From the NCBI GenBank assembly GCA_003133245.1, contig PKWM01000015.1, forward strand, positions 34,909-98,908: a stretch of 64,000 bases of DNA. Reading direction: 5' to 3'. How positions within the stretch are numbered: the first letter of the stretch is position 1; every line of letters begins with the position of its first letter. Below the pieces are notes generated by a model. It searched no databases, was not told where the DNA came from, and was given only the letters and a program-made list of their open reading frames with translations. Below, in pieces: positions 26,656 through 36,335 of the stretch. This DNA comes from Rhodoferax sp. GTDB lineage: Bacteria; Pseudomonadota; Gammaproteobacteria; Burkholderiales; Burkholderiaceae_C. The translations under genes were made by a program, and so were the position numbers.

Positions 26656-28203
26656 ATGTGGCACTTCTTTGGATTGCGTGTCGTGCGGGCGGTGGTGGGC
26701 ACGGCGTTGCTTGGTACCCTGGCCTCAGCTTGCGCTACAGCGCCAGTGGCAACGGGCAAGAGTGCGGCCCTGCAGCGCATTCAAACCGTCGTGGTGATTT
26801 ACGCTGAAAATCATAGCTTTGATAATTTGTATGGCCTGTTCCCCGGTGCCAATGGCATCAGTCAGGCGACATCCACACAGAAGACACAGCTTGACCACAA
26901 TGGCGAACCGCTGCCTGAGTTGTTGGTGTTTGGACGGGACGGCAAACCCGACGCAAACTATCCACGTCTGCCCAATGCCCCATTTCGCATTGATGCAGCA
27001 CCGGTGAACCGGCCGCCAACCGTGATCGTGCCAAGTCCTATCCATGACTTTTTCTACCATCAGGAACAAATCAACGGCGGCCAGAACAACAAGTTTGCCG
27101 CCATGTCCAATGTCGGTGGCTGGACCATGGGCTACTACGACGGCAGCCGCTTCAAGCTGTGGCAGTGGGCCCGGGAGTACACCTTGGCCGACAACTTCTT
27201 TCAAGCTGCTTTTGGTGGCTCTTACCTGAATCATCAATGGCTTGTTTGTGCCTGCACACCCGCGTATGCCGATGCCCCTGCCAGCATGCGAGTGCGGCTG
27301 GATGCGGCTGGCCACCTGGAGAAGCGAGCGGATTCGCCGTCAGCTGCGGTGGCGGCGGTTCAAATCATCAGTGACAGCCTGGGCCGCAGCGTGACGCCCG
27401 ATGGCTGGTCGGTCAATACCTCGCAGCCACCGTACCAGCCCAGTGGCATTCCGCCTGCGCCCGACGGACCTGCAACCTATGCCAACCTGCAGGGCTTCAA
27501 GATCGGCAGCTTCGATCTGGGCCAACCGGTGCCAGCACAAACCAGCACGACCATTGGCGACACACTCTCTGCCAAAGGTGTTTCCTGGGTCTGGTACGCA
27601 GGAGGTTGGAACGCCGCGCTGGCCGATGGCATGCAAGCGCCCGACGCCAAACGAGAGGTGATTTACCAGAGTAGCGGGGGTTCGGTCAACTTCCAGCCGC
27701 ATCACCAACCGTTCAACTATTTTGCCCGCTTTGCCCCTGGCACACCAGACCGCGCACGCCATCTCAAGGACGGTGACGACTTTATGGCCGCCATCGCCGC
27801 TGGCAATCTGCCTGCCGTGTCTTTTTACAAACCGGCCGGACGTGACAGCCAGCACCCGTCCTACACCGACATCATGACCGGTGACACCCACTTGGCCGAT
27901 GTGCTGGAGAAACTGCGTGCCAGCGCACAGTGGAAGGATATGCTGGTGATCCTGACTTACGACGAAAACGGTGGCTACTGGGACCATGTGCCGCCACCGC
28001 AAGGGCCGGGTTGGGGCGACCGTTGGGGCCCCGGTTCGCGCGTACCCGCGCTGCTGATTGGCCCGCATGTGAAACGCGGATTCATTGATTCGACTTCTTA
28101 CGACACCACGTCCATCCTCAAATTCATCAGCAAGCGTTTTGATTTGCCGGCCTTGCCGGGCGTGCGCGCCAAGGCGGGAGACTTGACGCCAGCGCTGAAT
28201 TGA
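26656..28203 (+). CDS. Acid phosphatase / phospholipase C family phosphoesterase lipoprotein (AcpA-like)
   Basis: A 515-residue exported phosphoesterase of the AcpA/phospholipase C superfamily. A lipoprotein signal ends in the lipobox LASAC with C26 as the lipidated residue. The active-site opening VVVIYAENHSFDNLYG carries the E-N-x-S-F-D signature; metal-site motifs such as YDENGGYWDHVPPP and PALLIGPHVKRG follow near the C-terminus. It likely cleaves phosphomonoesters at the cell surface or outer membrane; the exact substrate is unknown. The ATG at 26656 has GGAGA upstream. It stops exactly where the convergent kynU gene ends. Confidence 0.88.
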   Translation: MWHFFGLRVVRAVVGTALLGTLASACATAPVATGKSAALQRIQTVVVIYAENHSFDNLYGLFPGANGISQATSTQKTQLDHNGEPLPELLVFGRDGKPDANYPRLPNAPFRIDAAPVNRPPTVIVPSPIHDFFYHQEQINGGQNNKFAAMSNVGGWTMGYYDGSRFKLWQWAREYTLADNFFQAAFGGSYLNHQWLVCACTPAYADAPASMRVRLDAAGHLEKRADSPSAAVAAVQIISDSLGRSVTPDGWSVNTSQPPYQPSGIPPAPDGPATYANLQGFKIGSFDLGQPVPAQTSTTIGDTLSAKGVSWVWYAGGWNAALADGMQAPDAKREVIYQSSGGSVNFQPHHQPFNYFARFAPGTPDRARHLKDGDDFMAAIAAGNLPAVSFYKPAGRDSQHPSYTDIMTGDTHLADVLEKLRASAQWKDMLVILTYDENGGYWDHVPPPQGPGWGDRWGPGSRVPALLIGPHVKRGFIDSTSYDTTSILKFISKRFDLPALPGVRAKAGDLTPALN

Positions 28204-29496
28204 TCAGGTCACCGCGTGCTTTTGGTTGAACTCCGGGCGTTTCCATTCGCCGCTGTCCAGCACCTGTTTCAAGTGCTCCACCGCCCGCCAGACATCTTCA
28301 AAGCCGAGGTACAAAGGCGTACAGCCAAAACGCAGGATGTCTTGCTGCAAGTTGCCGTCGCCGGCCCGGAAGTCGCCAATCACGCCACGGGCAATCAGGG
28401 CTTGCATGACGGCAAAGGCGGTCGAACCATCTGCGCTGACGGGCTGCCATTGCAGGCACACTTGCGAGCCGCGTTGGGCGTGCGCGCGCGGCGTCGCCAG
28501 CGCCAGGGCATCACCGGCACAACGCTGCTCTACCAGTTCAATGAACAAGTCCGTCAGTGCCAGTGACTTGGTTCGCAGCGCCGCCATGCCGCCCAGCGTT
28601 TGGGCTGCTGCAAAGATGTCGAGACCACATTCCAGCGCGACCATGCTCAAAACCGGCTGCGTACCGCACAGGTAGCGGTTGATCCCGGCCGCCGGGCGGT
28701 AGTCGGCGCTGAATTCAAAAGGCGCGGCGTGGCCCCACCAGCCGGCCAGGGGTTGCCAGAAGCGCTCGGCATGTCGGGGGTTGACCCAGACAAAAGCGGG
28801 CGCACCGGGGCCGCCGTTCAAGTATTTGTAGCCACAACCCACCGCAAAGTCTGCTTGCGCGCGTTTCAGTTCAACGGGCACCGCACCTGCGCTGTGCGCC
28901 AGATCCCACACCGTCAGTGCCCCGGCTGCGTGCGCCGCCGCCGTCATGGCCGCCATGTCGTGCATGGCGCCGGTGCGGTAGTTCACGTGGGTGAGCAGCA
29001 ACACGGCAACCTCCTTGGTCAGGCTGGCACTGAGGTCACCCGGCTCCACCAGTTGCAACTCAAAACCGCGCTCCTGGCACAGCGCCTGGGCAATGTACAG
29101 ATCGGTGGGGAAGTTGCTGCGCTCGCTCAGCACTCGCTTGCGGTTTGGCGTGTCCTGTGCGGCCATCGTCAAGGCGGCGCTCAAGACTTTGAAAAGGTTG
29201 ATGGAGGTGCTGTCGGTGACCACCACTTCGCCAGGGTCGGCACCGATGAGCTGGGCAATTTTGTCGCCCAGGCGCTGCGGCAGCGTGAACCAGCTCGTGC
29301 TGTTCCAGGAACGAACCAAACCTTGCCCCCATTCCCGCGTCACGACTTCGGCCAGGCGCGCTGGCGCCGTTTTGGGCAGTGCGCCCAGCGAATTGCCGTC
29401 CAGATAGATGACGCCGTCGGGCAGGCTGAACAGCTCGCGCAAAGGACGCAAGGGGTCTTGCGCGTCAAGTTGGCGGCAGTCAACGCGTGTTTTCAA
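28204..29496 (-). CDS. kynU: Kynureninase
   Basis: PLP enzyme that cleaves kynurenine to anthranilate and alanine in tryptophan breakdown. The 430-residue product has [11 protein letters not shown] at residues 31-41, [11 protein letters not shown], the PLP aspartate D198 in [10 protein letters not shown], and the Schiff-base lysine K224 in [12 protein letters not shown]. No ATG fits; a TTG at 29496 overlaps the argF stop (TTGA) and gives the standard length, so kynU is translationally coupled to argF. No kynA or kynB lies in the window. An arginine-kynurenine linkage is not an obvious pathway pairing. Confidence 0.92.
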   Translation of the reverse strand: MKTRVDCRQLDAQDPLRPLRELFSLPDGVIYLDGNSLGALPKTAPARLAEVVTREWGQGLVRSWNSTSWFTLPQRLGDKIAQLIGADPGEVVVTDSTSINLFKVLSAALTMAAQDTPNRKRVLSERSNFPTDLYIAQALCQERGFELQLVEPGDLSASLTKEVAVLLLTHVNYRTGAMHDMAAMTAAAHAAGALTVWDLAHSAGAVPVELKRAQADFAVGCGYKYLNGGPGAPAFVWVNPRHAERFWQPLAGWWGHAAPFEFSADYRPAAGINRYLCGTQPVLSMVALECGLDIFAAAQTLGGMAALRTKSLALTDLFIELVEQRCAGDALALATPRAHAQRGSQVCLQWQPVSADGSTAFAVMQALIARGVIGDFRAGDGNLQQDILRFGCTPLYLGFEDVWRAVEHLKQVLDSGEWKRPEFNQKHAVT

Positions 29497-30407
29497 GAAA
29501 AGAGTTTCCCCAGCAACAAATATTCCATCAACGCCTTTTGCACGTGCAGCCGGTTTTCGGCTTCTTCCCAGACGACTGATTGCGCTCCGTCGATCACCTC
29601 GGCCTGCACTTCTTCGCCCCGGTGTGCCGGCAGACAATGCATGAAGATCGCATCGGGCTTGGCCGCCTGCATCATCTCGGAGTCAACGCACCAGGCGGCA
29701 AAAGCCACCTTGCGGGCCGCGTTCTCGGCCTCGTAACCCATGCTGGTCCAGACATCGGTGGTAACCAGATCGGCCCCTGCACAGGCCTGCATTGGGTCGC
29801 CAAAGACCTGGTAGCTGTCGCTTGAGCGCAAGCCGGCAATGGACTGATCGACTTCGTAGCCGCCGGGTGTGCTGACATGCACTTTGAAGCCCAGGATTTC
29901 GCTGGCCTGCAGCCATGTGTTGGCCATGTTGTTGCCGTCACCCACCCAGGCGACTGTTTTGCCTTGGATGGAACCGCGCTGTTCGATATAAGTAAAGATG
30001 TCGGCCAAAATCTGGCACGGATGAAATTCATTGGTCAGACCGTTGATCACCGGCACGCGGGAGTGTTCGGCAAAGCGCTCGATCTTGGTTTGCTCAAAGG
30101 TGCGTATCATCACCAGATCGACCATGCGACTGATCACCTTGGCGCTGTCTTCAATCGGCTCGGCGCGGCCCAATTGACTGTCGCCGGTGGTCAGATGCAC
30201 CACGCTGCCGCCCATCTGGTACATGCCGGCCTCAAAACTCACACGCGTGCGGGTGGAAGCCTTCTCAAAAATCATGGCCAGCGTCCGATCCACCAGTGGC
30301 TGGTGTTTTTCGTAGGCCTTGAATTTCTTTTTGATCAGGGCGGCTCGCTCGAATAGATAGCTGTATTCGCTGTCGCTGAAGTCGCTGAATTGCAGGTAAT
30401 GTTTCAT
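29493..30407 (-). CDS. argF: Ornithine carbamoyltransferase
   Basis: Forms citrulline from ornithine and carbamoyl phosphate in arginine synthesis. The 304-residue product carries the carbamoyl-phosphate site STRTR at residues 51-55, the [14 protein letters not shown] loop, and the ornithine-site [12 protein letters not shown]. It starts three bases after argD and overlaps kynU, so argD-argF-kynU reads as one operon on the minus strand. Confidence 0.97.
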   Translation of the reverse strand: MKHYLQFSDFSDSEYSYLFERAALIKKKFKAYEKHQPLVDRTLAMIFEKASTRTRVSFEAGMYQMGGSVVHLTTGDSQLGRAEPIEDSAKVISRMVDLVMIRTFEQTKIERFAEHSRVPVINGLTNEFHPCQILADIFTYIEQRGSIQGKTVAWVGDGNNMANTWLQASEILGFKVHVSTPGGYEVDQSIAGLRSSDSYQVFGDPMQACAGADLVTTDVWTSMGYEAENAARKVAFAAWCVDSEMMQAAKPDAIFMHCLPAHRGEEVQAEVIDGAQSVVWEEAENRLHVQKALMEYLLLGKLFS

Positions 30408-30410
30408 AGT

Positions 30411-31637
30411 TTATGGGGCAACTTGTGATAAAAGTTGTTTGATCAGCGGGCACATGATATTGACGATTTCGTCGGCTTCTGCGATTGTCATGATCAGCGG
30501 TGGCGCCAGTCGGATGACTGTGTCGGCGGTGACGCTGATCAGCAGTCCGTTATTGGCACATTGCGCTACCAACGCTGCGCAAGGTCGGTCCAGCTCGATG
30601 CCGAGCAGCAGGCCTTGGCCGCGAATCTCCTTGACGCTTTGGTTGCCCAGTTCGGTTGCCAGCGCTTGTGTCAGCGCGGCGACCAGATGCGCGCCCACGC
30701 GCGTCGCATTGGCGAGCAGATCGTCTTCTTCCATGATGCGAATGGTCTCCACACCTGCGCGCATGGCCAGCGGGTTGCCGCCAAACGTGCTGCCATGGTT
30801 GCCAGGTTGAAAAATGTTGGCCGCTTTGGGTCCTGCTACGACGGCGCCAACGGGTACGCCCGATCCCAAACCTTTGGCCAGCGGCATTACATCGGGTGTG
30901 ATGTCGGCCCATTGATGGGCAAACCATTTGCCGGTGCGCCCCATGCCGCATTGCACCTCGTCAATCATCAAAAGCCAGTCATGCTGGTCGCACAAGCGAC
31001 GAACCGCCTTGATATAGTCGATCTGCATGGGGCGAATGCCGCCTTCACCCTGAATGGTTTCAAAAAACACCGCCACTACATTGGGGTTGTTAGCAGTTGC
31101 TGCCAGCAAGCTCTCGATGTTGTTGATCGGCACCCGGATGAAGCCTTCTACCAGCGGTTCAAAGCCAACTTGTATCTTGCGGTTGCCGGTGGCGCTCAGG
31201 GTGGCGATGGAGCGGCCATGAAAGGCCTTCTCATAGACGACGATTTCAGGTCGCACAATGCCTTTGTCGTGGCCAAACTTGCGTGCCAGTTTCAGCGCGG
31301 CTTCGTTCGCTTCCAGACCGGTCGAGCAGAAAAACACGTTGCTCATGCCTGAGAGTTCGACCAGTTTTTTTGCCAGTACCTCCTGATTGGGAATGTGATA
31401 GTAGTTGGAGGTGTGAATCAATTTGGAGAGTTGATCCTGTAAAGTCGGCACCAGCTTGGGGTGGTTATGCCCGAGCGTGTTGACCGCGATGCCACCCAGT
31501 GCGTCCAGATACTGCTTGCCATTGACATCCCAGACGCGACAACCCTGGCCGTGCGAGAGCGCAATCGGCAAGCGCGCGTAGGTGTTCATCACGTGAGGTG
31601 AAGCGGCTTCGATGAAGGGGGCGGCAGCGACGTGCAT
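30411..31637 (-). CDS. argD: Acetylornithine aminotransferase
   Basis: PLP aminotransferase converting N-acetylglutamate semialdehyde to N-acetylornithine (and often succinyldiaminopimelate in lysine synthesis). The 408-residue product has class III aminotransferase motifs: NSGxEA-like FFCSTGLEANEAALKLAR, DEVQCGMGRTGKWFAHQW and the PLP lysine K255 in MPLAKGLGSGVP. The ATG at 31637 has AGGAG nine bases upstream; the longer frame to 31763 runs through a terminator and is not credible. Confidence 0.96.
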   Translation of the reverse strand: MHVAAAPFIEAASPHVMNTYARLPIALSHGQGCRVWDVNGKQYLDALGGIAVNTLGHNHPKLVPTLQDQLSKLIHTSNYYHIPNQEVLAKKLVELSGMSNVFFCSTGLEANEAALKLARKFGHDKGIVRPEIVVYEKAFHGRSIATLSATGNRKIQVGFEPLVEGFIRVPINNIESLLAATANNPNVVAVFFETIQGEGGIRPMQIDYIKAVRRLCDQHDWLLMIDEVQCGMGRTGKWFAHQWADITPDVMPLAKGLGSGVPVGAVVAGPKAANIFQPGNHGSTFGGNPLAMRAGVETIRIMEEDDLLANATRVGAHLVAALTQALATELGNQSVKEIRGQGLLLGIELDRPCAALVAQCANNGLLISVTADTVIRLAPPLIMTIAEADEIVNIMCPLIKQLLSQVAP

Positions 31638-31670
31638 GGATTCAAACTCCTGGGAAGCACCAAAACGAAG

Positions 31671-31692
31671 CGGCCCGTTCAATAGCGGGCCG
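31671..31692 (-). other. Hairpin in the argD leader
   Basis: CGGCCCG and CGGGCCG form a 7-bp GC-rich stem around an 8-base loop, 34 bases before the argD start. It has no T-run, so it is a leader stem rather than a terminator. Confidence 0.5.
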
Positions 31693-31716
31693 TTGAAGCG
31701 TAATTTTAGACCCAAC

Positions 31717-31744
31717 AAAAAAGCCGTCTTGCGACGGCTTTTTT
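31717..31744 (-). terminator. Rho-independent terminator after rpsT
   Basis: AAGCCGTC and GACGGCTT enclose a four-base loop with A- and T-runs on both sides, so it can act in either direction. It lies about 80 bases downstream of the rpsT stop. Confidence 0.88.
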
Positions 31745-31822
31745 GCTTTTGCTGAGAGCGCACCCGTTACAAACGGCAGAGTAACTTTTCCAGAAAAGTT
31801 GCTCTGTGCGATTTGCCTGAAA

Positions 31823-32140
31823 TCAGGCGGCTTGAGTTTCGACTACTTTTGCAGTCATTGATTTAACCTTGGTGGAGAGGCGGCTCTTGTCGCGCGCCGC
31901 CTTGTTTTTGTGGAAAATGCCCTTGTCAGCGACGCTATCGACCACCGCTTGCATTTTGCCAAACAACTCGGTCGCTTTGGCCTTGTCGCCAGCAACCACC
32001 GCTTTTTCCACATTTTTTACCGATGTGCGGTATTGGGAACGCAGCGAGGTGTTGGCGGCGTTGATTTTGACGTCCTGGCGGACGCGTTTAAGACCCGACG
32101 CCAAGCGCGGGTTCTTTTTCTTGGGTTTTCCAGATGCCAT
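31823..32140 (-). CDS. rpsT: 30S ribosomal protein S20
   Basis: Basic 105-residue primary 16S rRNA-binding protein. It begins [20 protein letters not shown] and has the helical Lys/Arg-rich body ([20 protein letters not shown]). It is divergent from murJ, as in many Burkholderiales, and closed by its own terminator. Confidence 0.96.
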   Translation of the reverse strand: MASGKPKKKNPRLASGLKRVRQDVKINAANTSLRSQYRTSVKNVEKAVVAGDKAKATELFGKMQAVVDSVADKGIFHKNKAARDKSRLSTKVKSMTAKVVETQAA

Positions 32141-32219
32141 ATTCGTAATTCCTTGAGTCTGTGGATGTTCTCAGCAAAGAGCGCAATTCTAGCAGGTGAG
32201 GGCGGCTACACTTCGGGCG

Positions 32220-33785
32220 GTGAGTCTTTTCAAATCCGCTTCTGTTGTTTCGCTCTTGACCTTGGTGTCTCGCATCGCTGGCTTGGTGCGTGAACTGCTG
32301 ATTGCATCCACCTTTGGTGCCAACGCCATGACCGACGCCTTCAATGTGGCGTTTCGCATTCCCAATCTGTTCCGTCGTTTTTTTGCTGAGGGTGCCTTCA
32401 GCCAGGCTTTTGTGCCGGTGTTGGCGGCCTCCAAAGCGCAGTACGGTGGGGCGGCCACGCGTTTGCTGATCGACCAGACTGCGACGGTGCTGGCCTGGGT
32501 TTTGCTGGGTGTCAGCATTATCGGCGTGGCGGCGTCCCCGGCCTTGGTCTGGGCGATGGCCAGCGGCTTGCAACAGGATCCGCGCAGCTTTGAGGTTGCG
32601 GTCGTCATGACGCGCTGGATGTTTCCCTACATCGCTTTCATGTCGCTGGTGGCTCTGGCCGCCGGTATTCTCAATACTTGGAGGCATTTTGCTGTGCCCG
32701 CCGCCACGCCGGTGTTGTTGAACCTGTGCATGATTGCAGCGGCCTGGCTGGGAGCACCGTGGTTCAAGACCCTGGGCCTGGAACCGATTTACGCTCTGGC
32801 CGGTGGCGTATTGCTTGGCGGCGTGCTGCAATTGGTCGTGCAAATACTGGCCTTGAAACAACTCGGATTTACTCCGCATATCGCCCTGCGCTGGGGCGCG
32901 CTGCTCAGTGCCTGGGCAGACCCTGGCACCAAACGCATTCTCAAATTGATGGGGCCGGCCCTGCTGGGCGTCGGTGTGGCCCACGTTTCAATGTTGATCA
33001 ACACGCAAATTGCCTCGCACCTGGCTCCCGGCAGCGTGAGCTGGATCACCTACGCTGATCGGTTGATGGAGTTTCCCACCGCACTGCTGGGTGTGGCCAT
33101 GGGCGTAGTGCTGATGCCGCAACTGGCCTTGGCGCGGGCCGCAGGTGATACGGCCAAATATTCGGCCATGCTCGACTGGGGCTTGCGTCTGGTGCTGCTG
33201 CTGGCTCTGCCTTGCGCGCTGGCGTTGCTGGTGTTTCCCAAACCGCTGGTGGCAGTGCTCTATCACTATGGTGCCATGACCGACTTTGATGTGCAAAAGA
33301 TCACTTACGCGCTGATGGGTTGGGCCGTGGGCTTGATCGGGATTGTGGCAATCAAGGTGCTGGCCCCTGGTTACTACGCCAACCAGGACACCCGAACCCC
33401 AGTGCGCGTGGCGATCATGGTGCTGGTCATCACGCAGTTGCTCAATATCGCGCTGGTGCCGCTGTTTGCGCACGCTGCACTGACACTCTCGATTGGTATC
33501 GGTGCCCTGATCAATGCGCTTTGGCTACTGCTAGGCCTGCTCAAACGGGGCAGTTACAAGCCGGAGCCAGAATGGGGTGTCTTCGTTTTACAGGTGTTTA
33601 CGGCCTGCGCCTTATTGACGCTGTTCCTGTTCTGGGCCAATGGGGCGTTTGACTGGATCGCATTGCGCGGAGAGGCTTTTAAAAGGATCGGTCTGCTCGC
33701 TGGCATCCTGTCGGTTTCAGCGGCAATCTATTTTGTGGCACTGCGAGTGTTGGGCCTGAGCCTGCGTCAATTCGTTCGACGTTGA
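32220..33785 (+). CDS. murJ: Lipid II flippase MurJ
   Basis: Inner-membrane MOP-superfamily protein that flips lipid II for peptidoglycan synthesis. The 521-residue product has about 14 membrane helices. It opens (M)SLFKSASVVSLLTLVSRIAG, the family hallmark, which decides the GTG at 32220 rather than an ATG 24 bases upstream. FFAEGAFSQAFVPV and the charged central cavity residues (R and D in loops 1 and 2) match MurJ. It ends two bases before the convergent MFS gene. Confidence 0.95.
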   Translation: MSLFKSASVVSLLTLVSRIAGLVRELLIASTFGANAMTDAFNVAFRIPNLFRRFFAEGAFSQAFVPVLAASKAQYGGAATRLLIDQTATVLAWVLLGVSIIGVAASPALVWAMASGLQQDPRSFEVAVVMTRWMFPYIAFMSLVALAAGILNTWRHFAVPAATPVLLNLCMIAAAWLGAPWFKTLGLEPIYALAGGVLLGGVLQLVVQILALKQLGFTPHIALRWGALLSAWADPGTKRILKLMGPALLGVGVAHVSMLINTQIASHLAPGSVSWITYADRLMEFPTALLGVAMGVVLMPQLALARAAGDTAKYSAMLDWGLRLVLLLALPCALALLVFPKPLVAVLYHYGAMTDFDVQKITYALMGWAVGLIGIVAIKVLAPGYYANQDTRTPVRVAIMVLVITQLLNIALVPLFAHAALTLSIGIGALINALWLLLGLLKRGSYKPEPEWGVFVLQVFTACALLTLFLFWANGAFDWIALRGEAFKRIGLLAGILSVSAAIYFVALRVLGLSLRQFVRR

Positions 33786-33787
33786 AA

Positions 33788-34966
33788 TCAAGAGAGGCTG
33801 TTACGTGGACGCAATAGCAGCAAACCCAGTGCCACTGTACTGAAGACAATGCCCGCCAGGAACGTGACTGAAGCGCCCCACTGATCCCACAGCAGACCCG
33901 CCAAGCCGCTGGCCAACAGCATGGAAATGCCGCTCATGAGATTGAAGAATCCGTAAGCCGTGCCGCGCAAATTGTTGGGCGCGGTGTCGGCCACCATTGC
34001 CGCGAGCAAACCTTGCGTCATGGCCATGTGCAGACCCCACAAGCCAATGCCGGCCCAGACGCCGACACCGTGGTTGCTGTATGCCAGCAGGGCATCGGCG
34101 GCGATCAGCAGTACCACGCCCCAAGCCAGCAAAGTGGTGTGGCGCACGCTGTCAGCGAGCTTGCCAAAGGGGTAAGCACAGGCCGCGTAGATCAGGTTCA
34201 TGGCAATTAGCACCAGCGGCGTCCAGGCCAGCCCGAGGCCGCCTTGCTGCACCCGCAGCACCAGAAAAGCTTCGCTGAAGCGTGCCAGCGTGAAAATCGC
34301 ACCGATGCCCACCACCCACCAGTAGGCCGGACTCAGGCGCATCAGGTTGGCGCGGCTGATCGGGTTGGCGCGTACCGCACCTTGGGGTTGTTCGGGCTCT
34401 TGCACGCCGAAAATCAAAAGTGCCACACACAGAAAGGCGGGCACGCAGGCAATCCAGAATACGCTGCGGAAATCGTTGGCCCACAGCAGCATAAAGCCGA
34501 TTGCCAGCAACGGGCCGAGGAAGGCCCCGACGGTGTCGAGCGACTGGCGCAAGCCAAACGCGGCACCGCGCAGTTCGGGCGGTGTGATGTCCGCCACCAG
34601 CGCATCACGCGGCGCGCCGCGAATGCCCTTGCCGACGCGGTCGATCAAGCGCGCCGACAAGATCCACCCAGCGCTGCCGGCCAACGCAAACAAGGGCTTG
34701 GACAGGGCACCCAGGCCATAGCCCAACACTGCCAGCGGTTTGCGTTTGCCCCAGTAGTCGCTGAGCATGCCCGAAAATACTTTGACGATCAGTGCGGTGG
34801 ACTCCGCCGCGCCTTCAATCAGACCGATGGCAAAAACGCTGATGCCCAGCGTGGTGAGCATGAAGACTGGCAACAGGCTGTGAATCAGCTCGCTGGAAGT
34901 GTCCATCAGCAAGCTGACAAAGCCCAGCGCCCAAATGCTGCGGGGAATGTGTTTTAAGGTTTGCAT
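33788..34966 (-). CDS. MFS transporter
   Basis: A 392-residue 12-helix major facilitator. The cytoplasmic loop 2-3 motif reads SGMLSDYWGKRKPLAVLGYGL, a variant of GxxxDRxGRR; RLIDRVGKGIRGAPRDALVAD after helix 4 is typical of a subgroup of uncharacterised bacterial MFS exporters. The substrate is unknown. It is convergent with murJ. Upstream (34967-35174) lie repeats and no gene. Confidence 0.88.
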   Translation of the reverse strand: MQTLKHIPRSIWALGFVSLLMDTSSELIHSLLPVFMLTTLGISVFAIGLIEGAAESTALIVKVFSGMLSDYWGKRKPLAVLGYGLGALSKPLFALAGSAGWILSARLIDRVGKGIRGAPRDALVADITPPELRGAAFGLRQSLDTVGAFLGPLLAIGFMLLWANDFRSVFWIACVPAFLCVALLIFGVQEPEQPQGAVRANPISRANLMRLSPAYWWVVGIGAIFTLARFSEAFLVLRVQQGGLGLAWTPLVLIAMNLIYAACAYPFGKLADSVRHTTLLAWGVVLLIAADALLAYSNHGVGVWAGIGLWGLHMAMTQGLLAAMVADTAPNNLRGTAYGFFNLMSGISMLLASGLAGLLWDQWGASVTFLAGIVFSTVALGLLLLRPRNSLS

Positions 34967-34992
34967 CTCAAAATGTTAACAGCTCCCCAGAA

Positions 34993-35020
34993 TGTCATTG
35001 CGGGCTTGACCCGCAATCCA
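34993..35020 (+). repeat. GTCATTGCGGGC...GCAATCCA repeat, second copy
   Basis: This variant replaces the AGCCAAG centre of the copy at 30-60 with GGCTTGACC, giving a GCGGG-CTTGA-CCCGC hairpin. It lies just upstream of the MFS gene start. Confidence 0.6.
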
Positions 35021-35037
35021 GTGCAGGCGTGGCACGA

Positions 35038-35150
35038 GTTATTGGGGTCAGAGCCCAAATTCGCCCAGCCTTCGGCTGTCCCTGCAGGTGCTCCGCTGCG
35101 CGTTGCAGCGTGGACTTGGGGTTTTGCCAAATTGTGATCCGACCCCAAAA
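35038..35150. repeat. TTGGGGTC-bounded inverted-repeat element
   Basis: The left edge ATTGGGGTCAGAGCCCAAAT and right edge GTGATCCGACCCCAAAA are imperfect inverted repeats around about 70 bases of GC-rich stems (GCCTTCGGC inside). A 15-base piece (GTTATTGGGGTCAGA, 35038-35052) recurs inverted at 58475-58489. It fills most of the gap between purM and the MFS gene. Confidence 0.5.
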
Positions 35151-35174
35151 ACCCTTCTTGGCCAGCTCGAAAGC

Positions 35175-36242
35175 TCAGCTCACCACCACGGCCGCGCCGT
35201 CGCCGCGCGCGGCAATTACGCCAATCTCATATACCACTTCACCCGCCGCACGCAGCGTCGCCGCGCAGGCAGCGGCGCTGGCTGCGTCGATCACCAGCAC
35301 CATGCCGATGCCGTTATTGAAAGTGCGGTTCATCTCGAAGTCGTCAATACCCGCCGTGGCTTGCAGCCAGGCAAACAGTTCGCTTTGCGGCCAACTGCCG
35401 GATTCAAGATGCGCAGCCAGACCTTCAGGCAGCACGCGTGGAATGTTCTCCAGCAAGCCGCCGCCGGTGATGTGCGCCAGCGCCTTGATGCCCTGACCTG
35501 AACTGGCCGAAGCGGGGTACAGCGCCAGCGCTGCCAGCACGTTCTTCACGTACAAACGCGTCGGCTCCATGATGGCTTGTTTGAACGGCTTGCCATCGAG
35601 CGTGGCGGGCAGCGTGCCAGCGGCGCGCTCGATGCATTTGCGCACCAGGCTAAAACCGTTGGAATGCACGCCGCTGGAGGCCAGGCCCAACACCATGTCG
35701 CCCGGAAACACGCCAGCGCCAGTGAGAATTTTTGATTTTTCAACAGCACCGACACAAAAGCCCGCCAGGTCATATTCCCCGGCCGGATACATGCCTGGCA
35801 TCTCCGCAGTTTCGCCACCAATCAGCGCGCAGTTTGAGAGTTCGCAGCCGCGTGCGATGCCAGCCACCACGGCGGCAGCAGTTTCCACATCGAGTTTGCC
35901 GCAGGCAAAGTAGTCCAGAAAAAACAGCGGCTCAGCGCCTTGTACCAGCACATCATTGACGCTCATGGCCACCAGATCGATGCCAACGGTGTCGTGCATA
36001 TTCCACTCAAAGGCGAGTTTGAGCTTGGTGCCAACGCCGTCGGTGCCACTTACCAGCACTGGCTCTTTGTATCGTTTGGGTACCTCAAACAACGCGCCAA
36101 AGCCACCGATGCCGGCCAACACACCCTCACGCAGGGTCTTTTTGGCGAGCGGTTTGATGCGCTCTACCAGTGCGTCACCGGCAACAATATCGACGCCAGC
36201 GTCTTTGTAGGAAAGGGGCGAGGGTGCTTTGGCTGTTGTCAT
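35175..36242 (-). CDS. purM: Phosphoribosylformylglycinamidine cyclo-ligase
   Basis: AIR synthetase: makes aminoimidazole ribotide from FGAM and ATP in purine synthesis. The 355-residue product opens with [20 protein letters not shown], has the ATP/P-loop segment [14 protein letters not shown], and later [21 protein letters not shown] and [19 protein letters not shown], all diagnostic. It is divergent from the AI-2E family gene. Confidence 0.97.
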   Translation of the reverse strand: MTTAKAPSPLSYKDAGVDIVAGDALVERIKPLAKKTLREGVLAGIGGFGALFEVPKRYKEPVLVSGTDGVGTKLKLAFEWNMHDTVGIDLVAMSVNDVLVQGAEPLFFLDYFACGKLDVETAAAVVAGIARGCELSNCALIGGETAEMPGMYPAGEYDLAGFCVGAVEKSKILTGAGVFPGDMVLGLASSGVHSNGFSLVRKCIERAAGTLPATLDGKPFKQAIMEPTRLYVKNVLAALALYPASASSGQGIKALAHITGGGLLENIPRVLPEGLAAHLESGSWPQSELFAWLQATAGIDDFEMNRTFNNGIGMVLVIDAASAAACAATLRAAGEVVYEIGVIAARGDGAAVVVS

Positions 36243-36335
36243 GTACAGTGCGCAGATTAATGCGACGGATAAGGTGGCTCGGTCAAGCCCGATAGAATTT
36301 GGCTAGATTCTAAGGGTTCGGCCTCACGCCAAAAC

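Noticed and set aside
31671..31692. Leader hairpin of argD as a transcription attenuator.
   Set aside because: No leader peptide rich in Arg codons, T-run or alternative pairing is evident.
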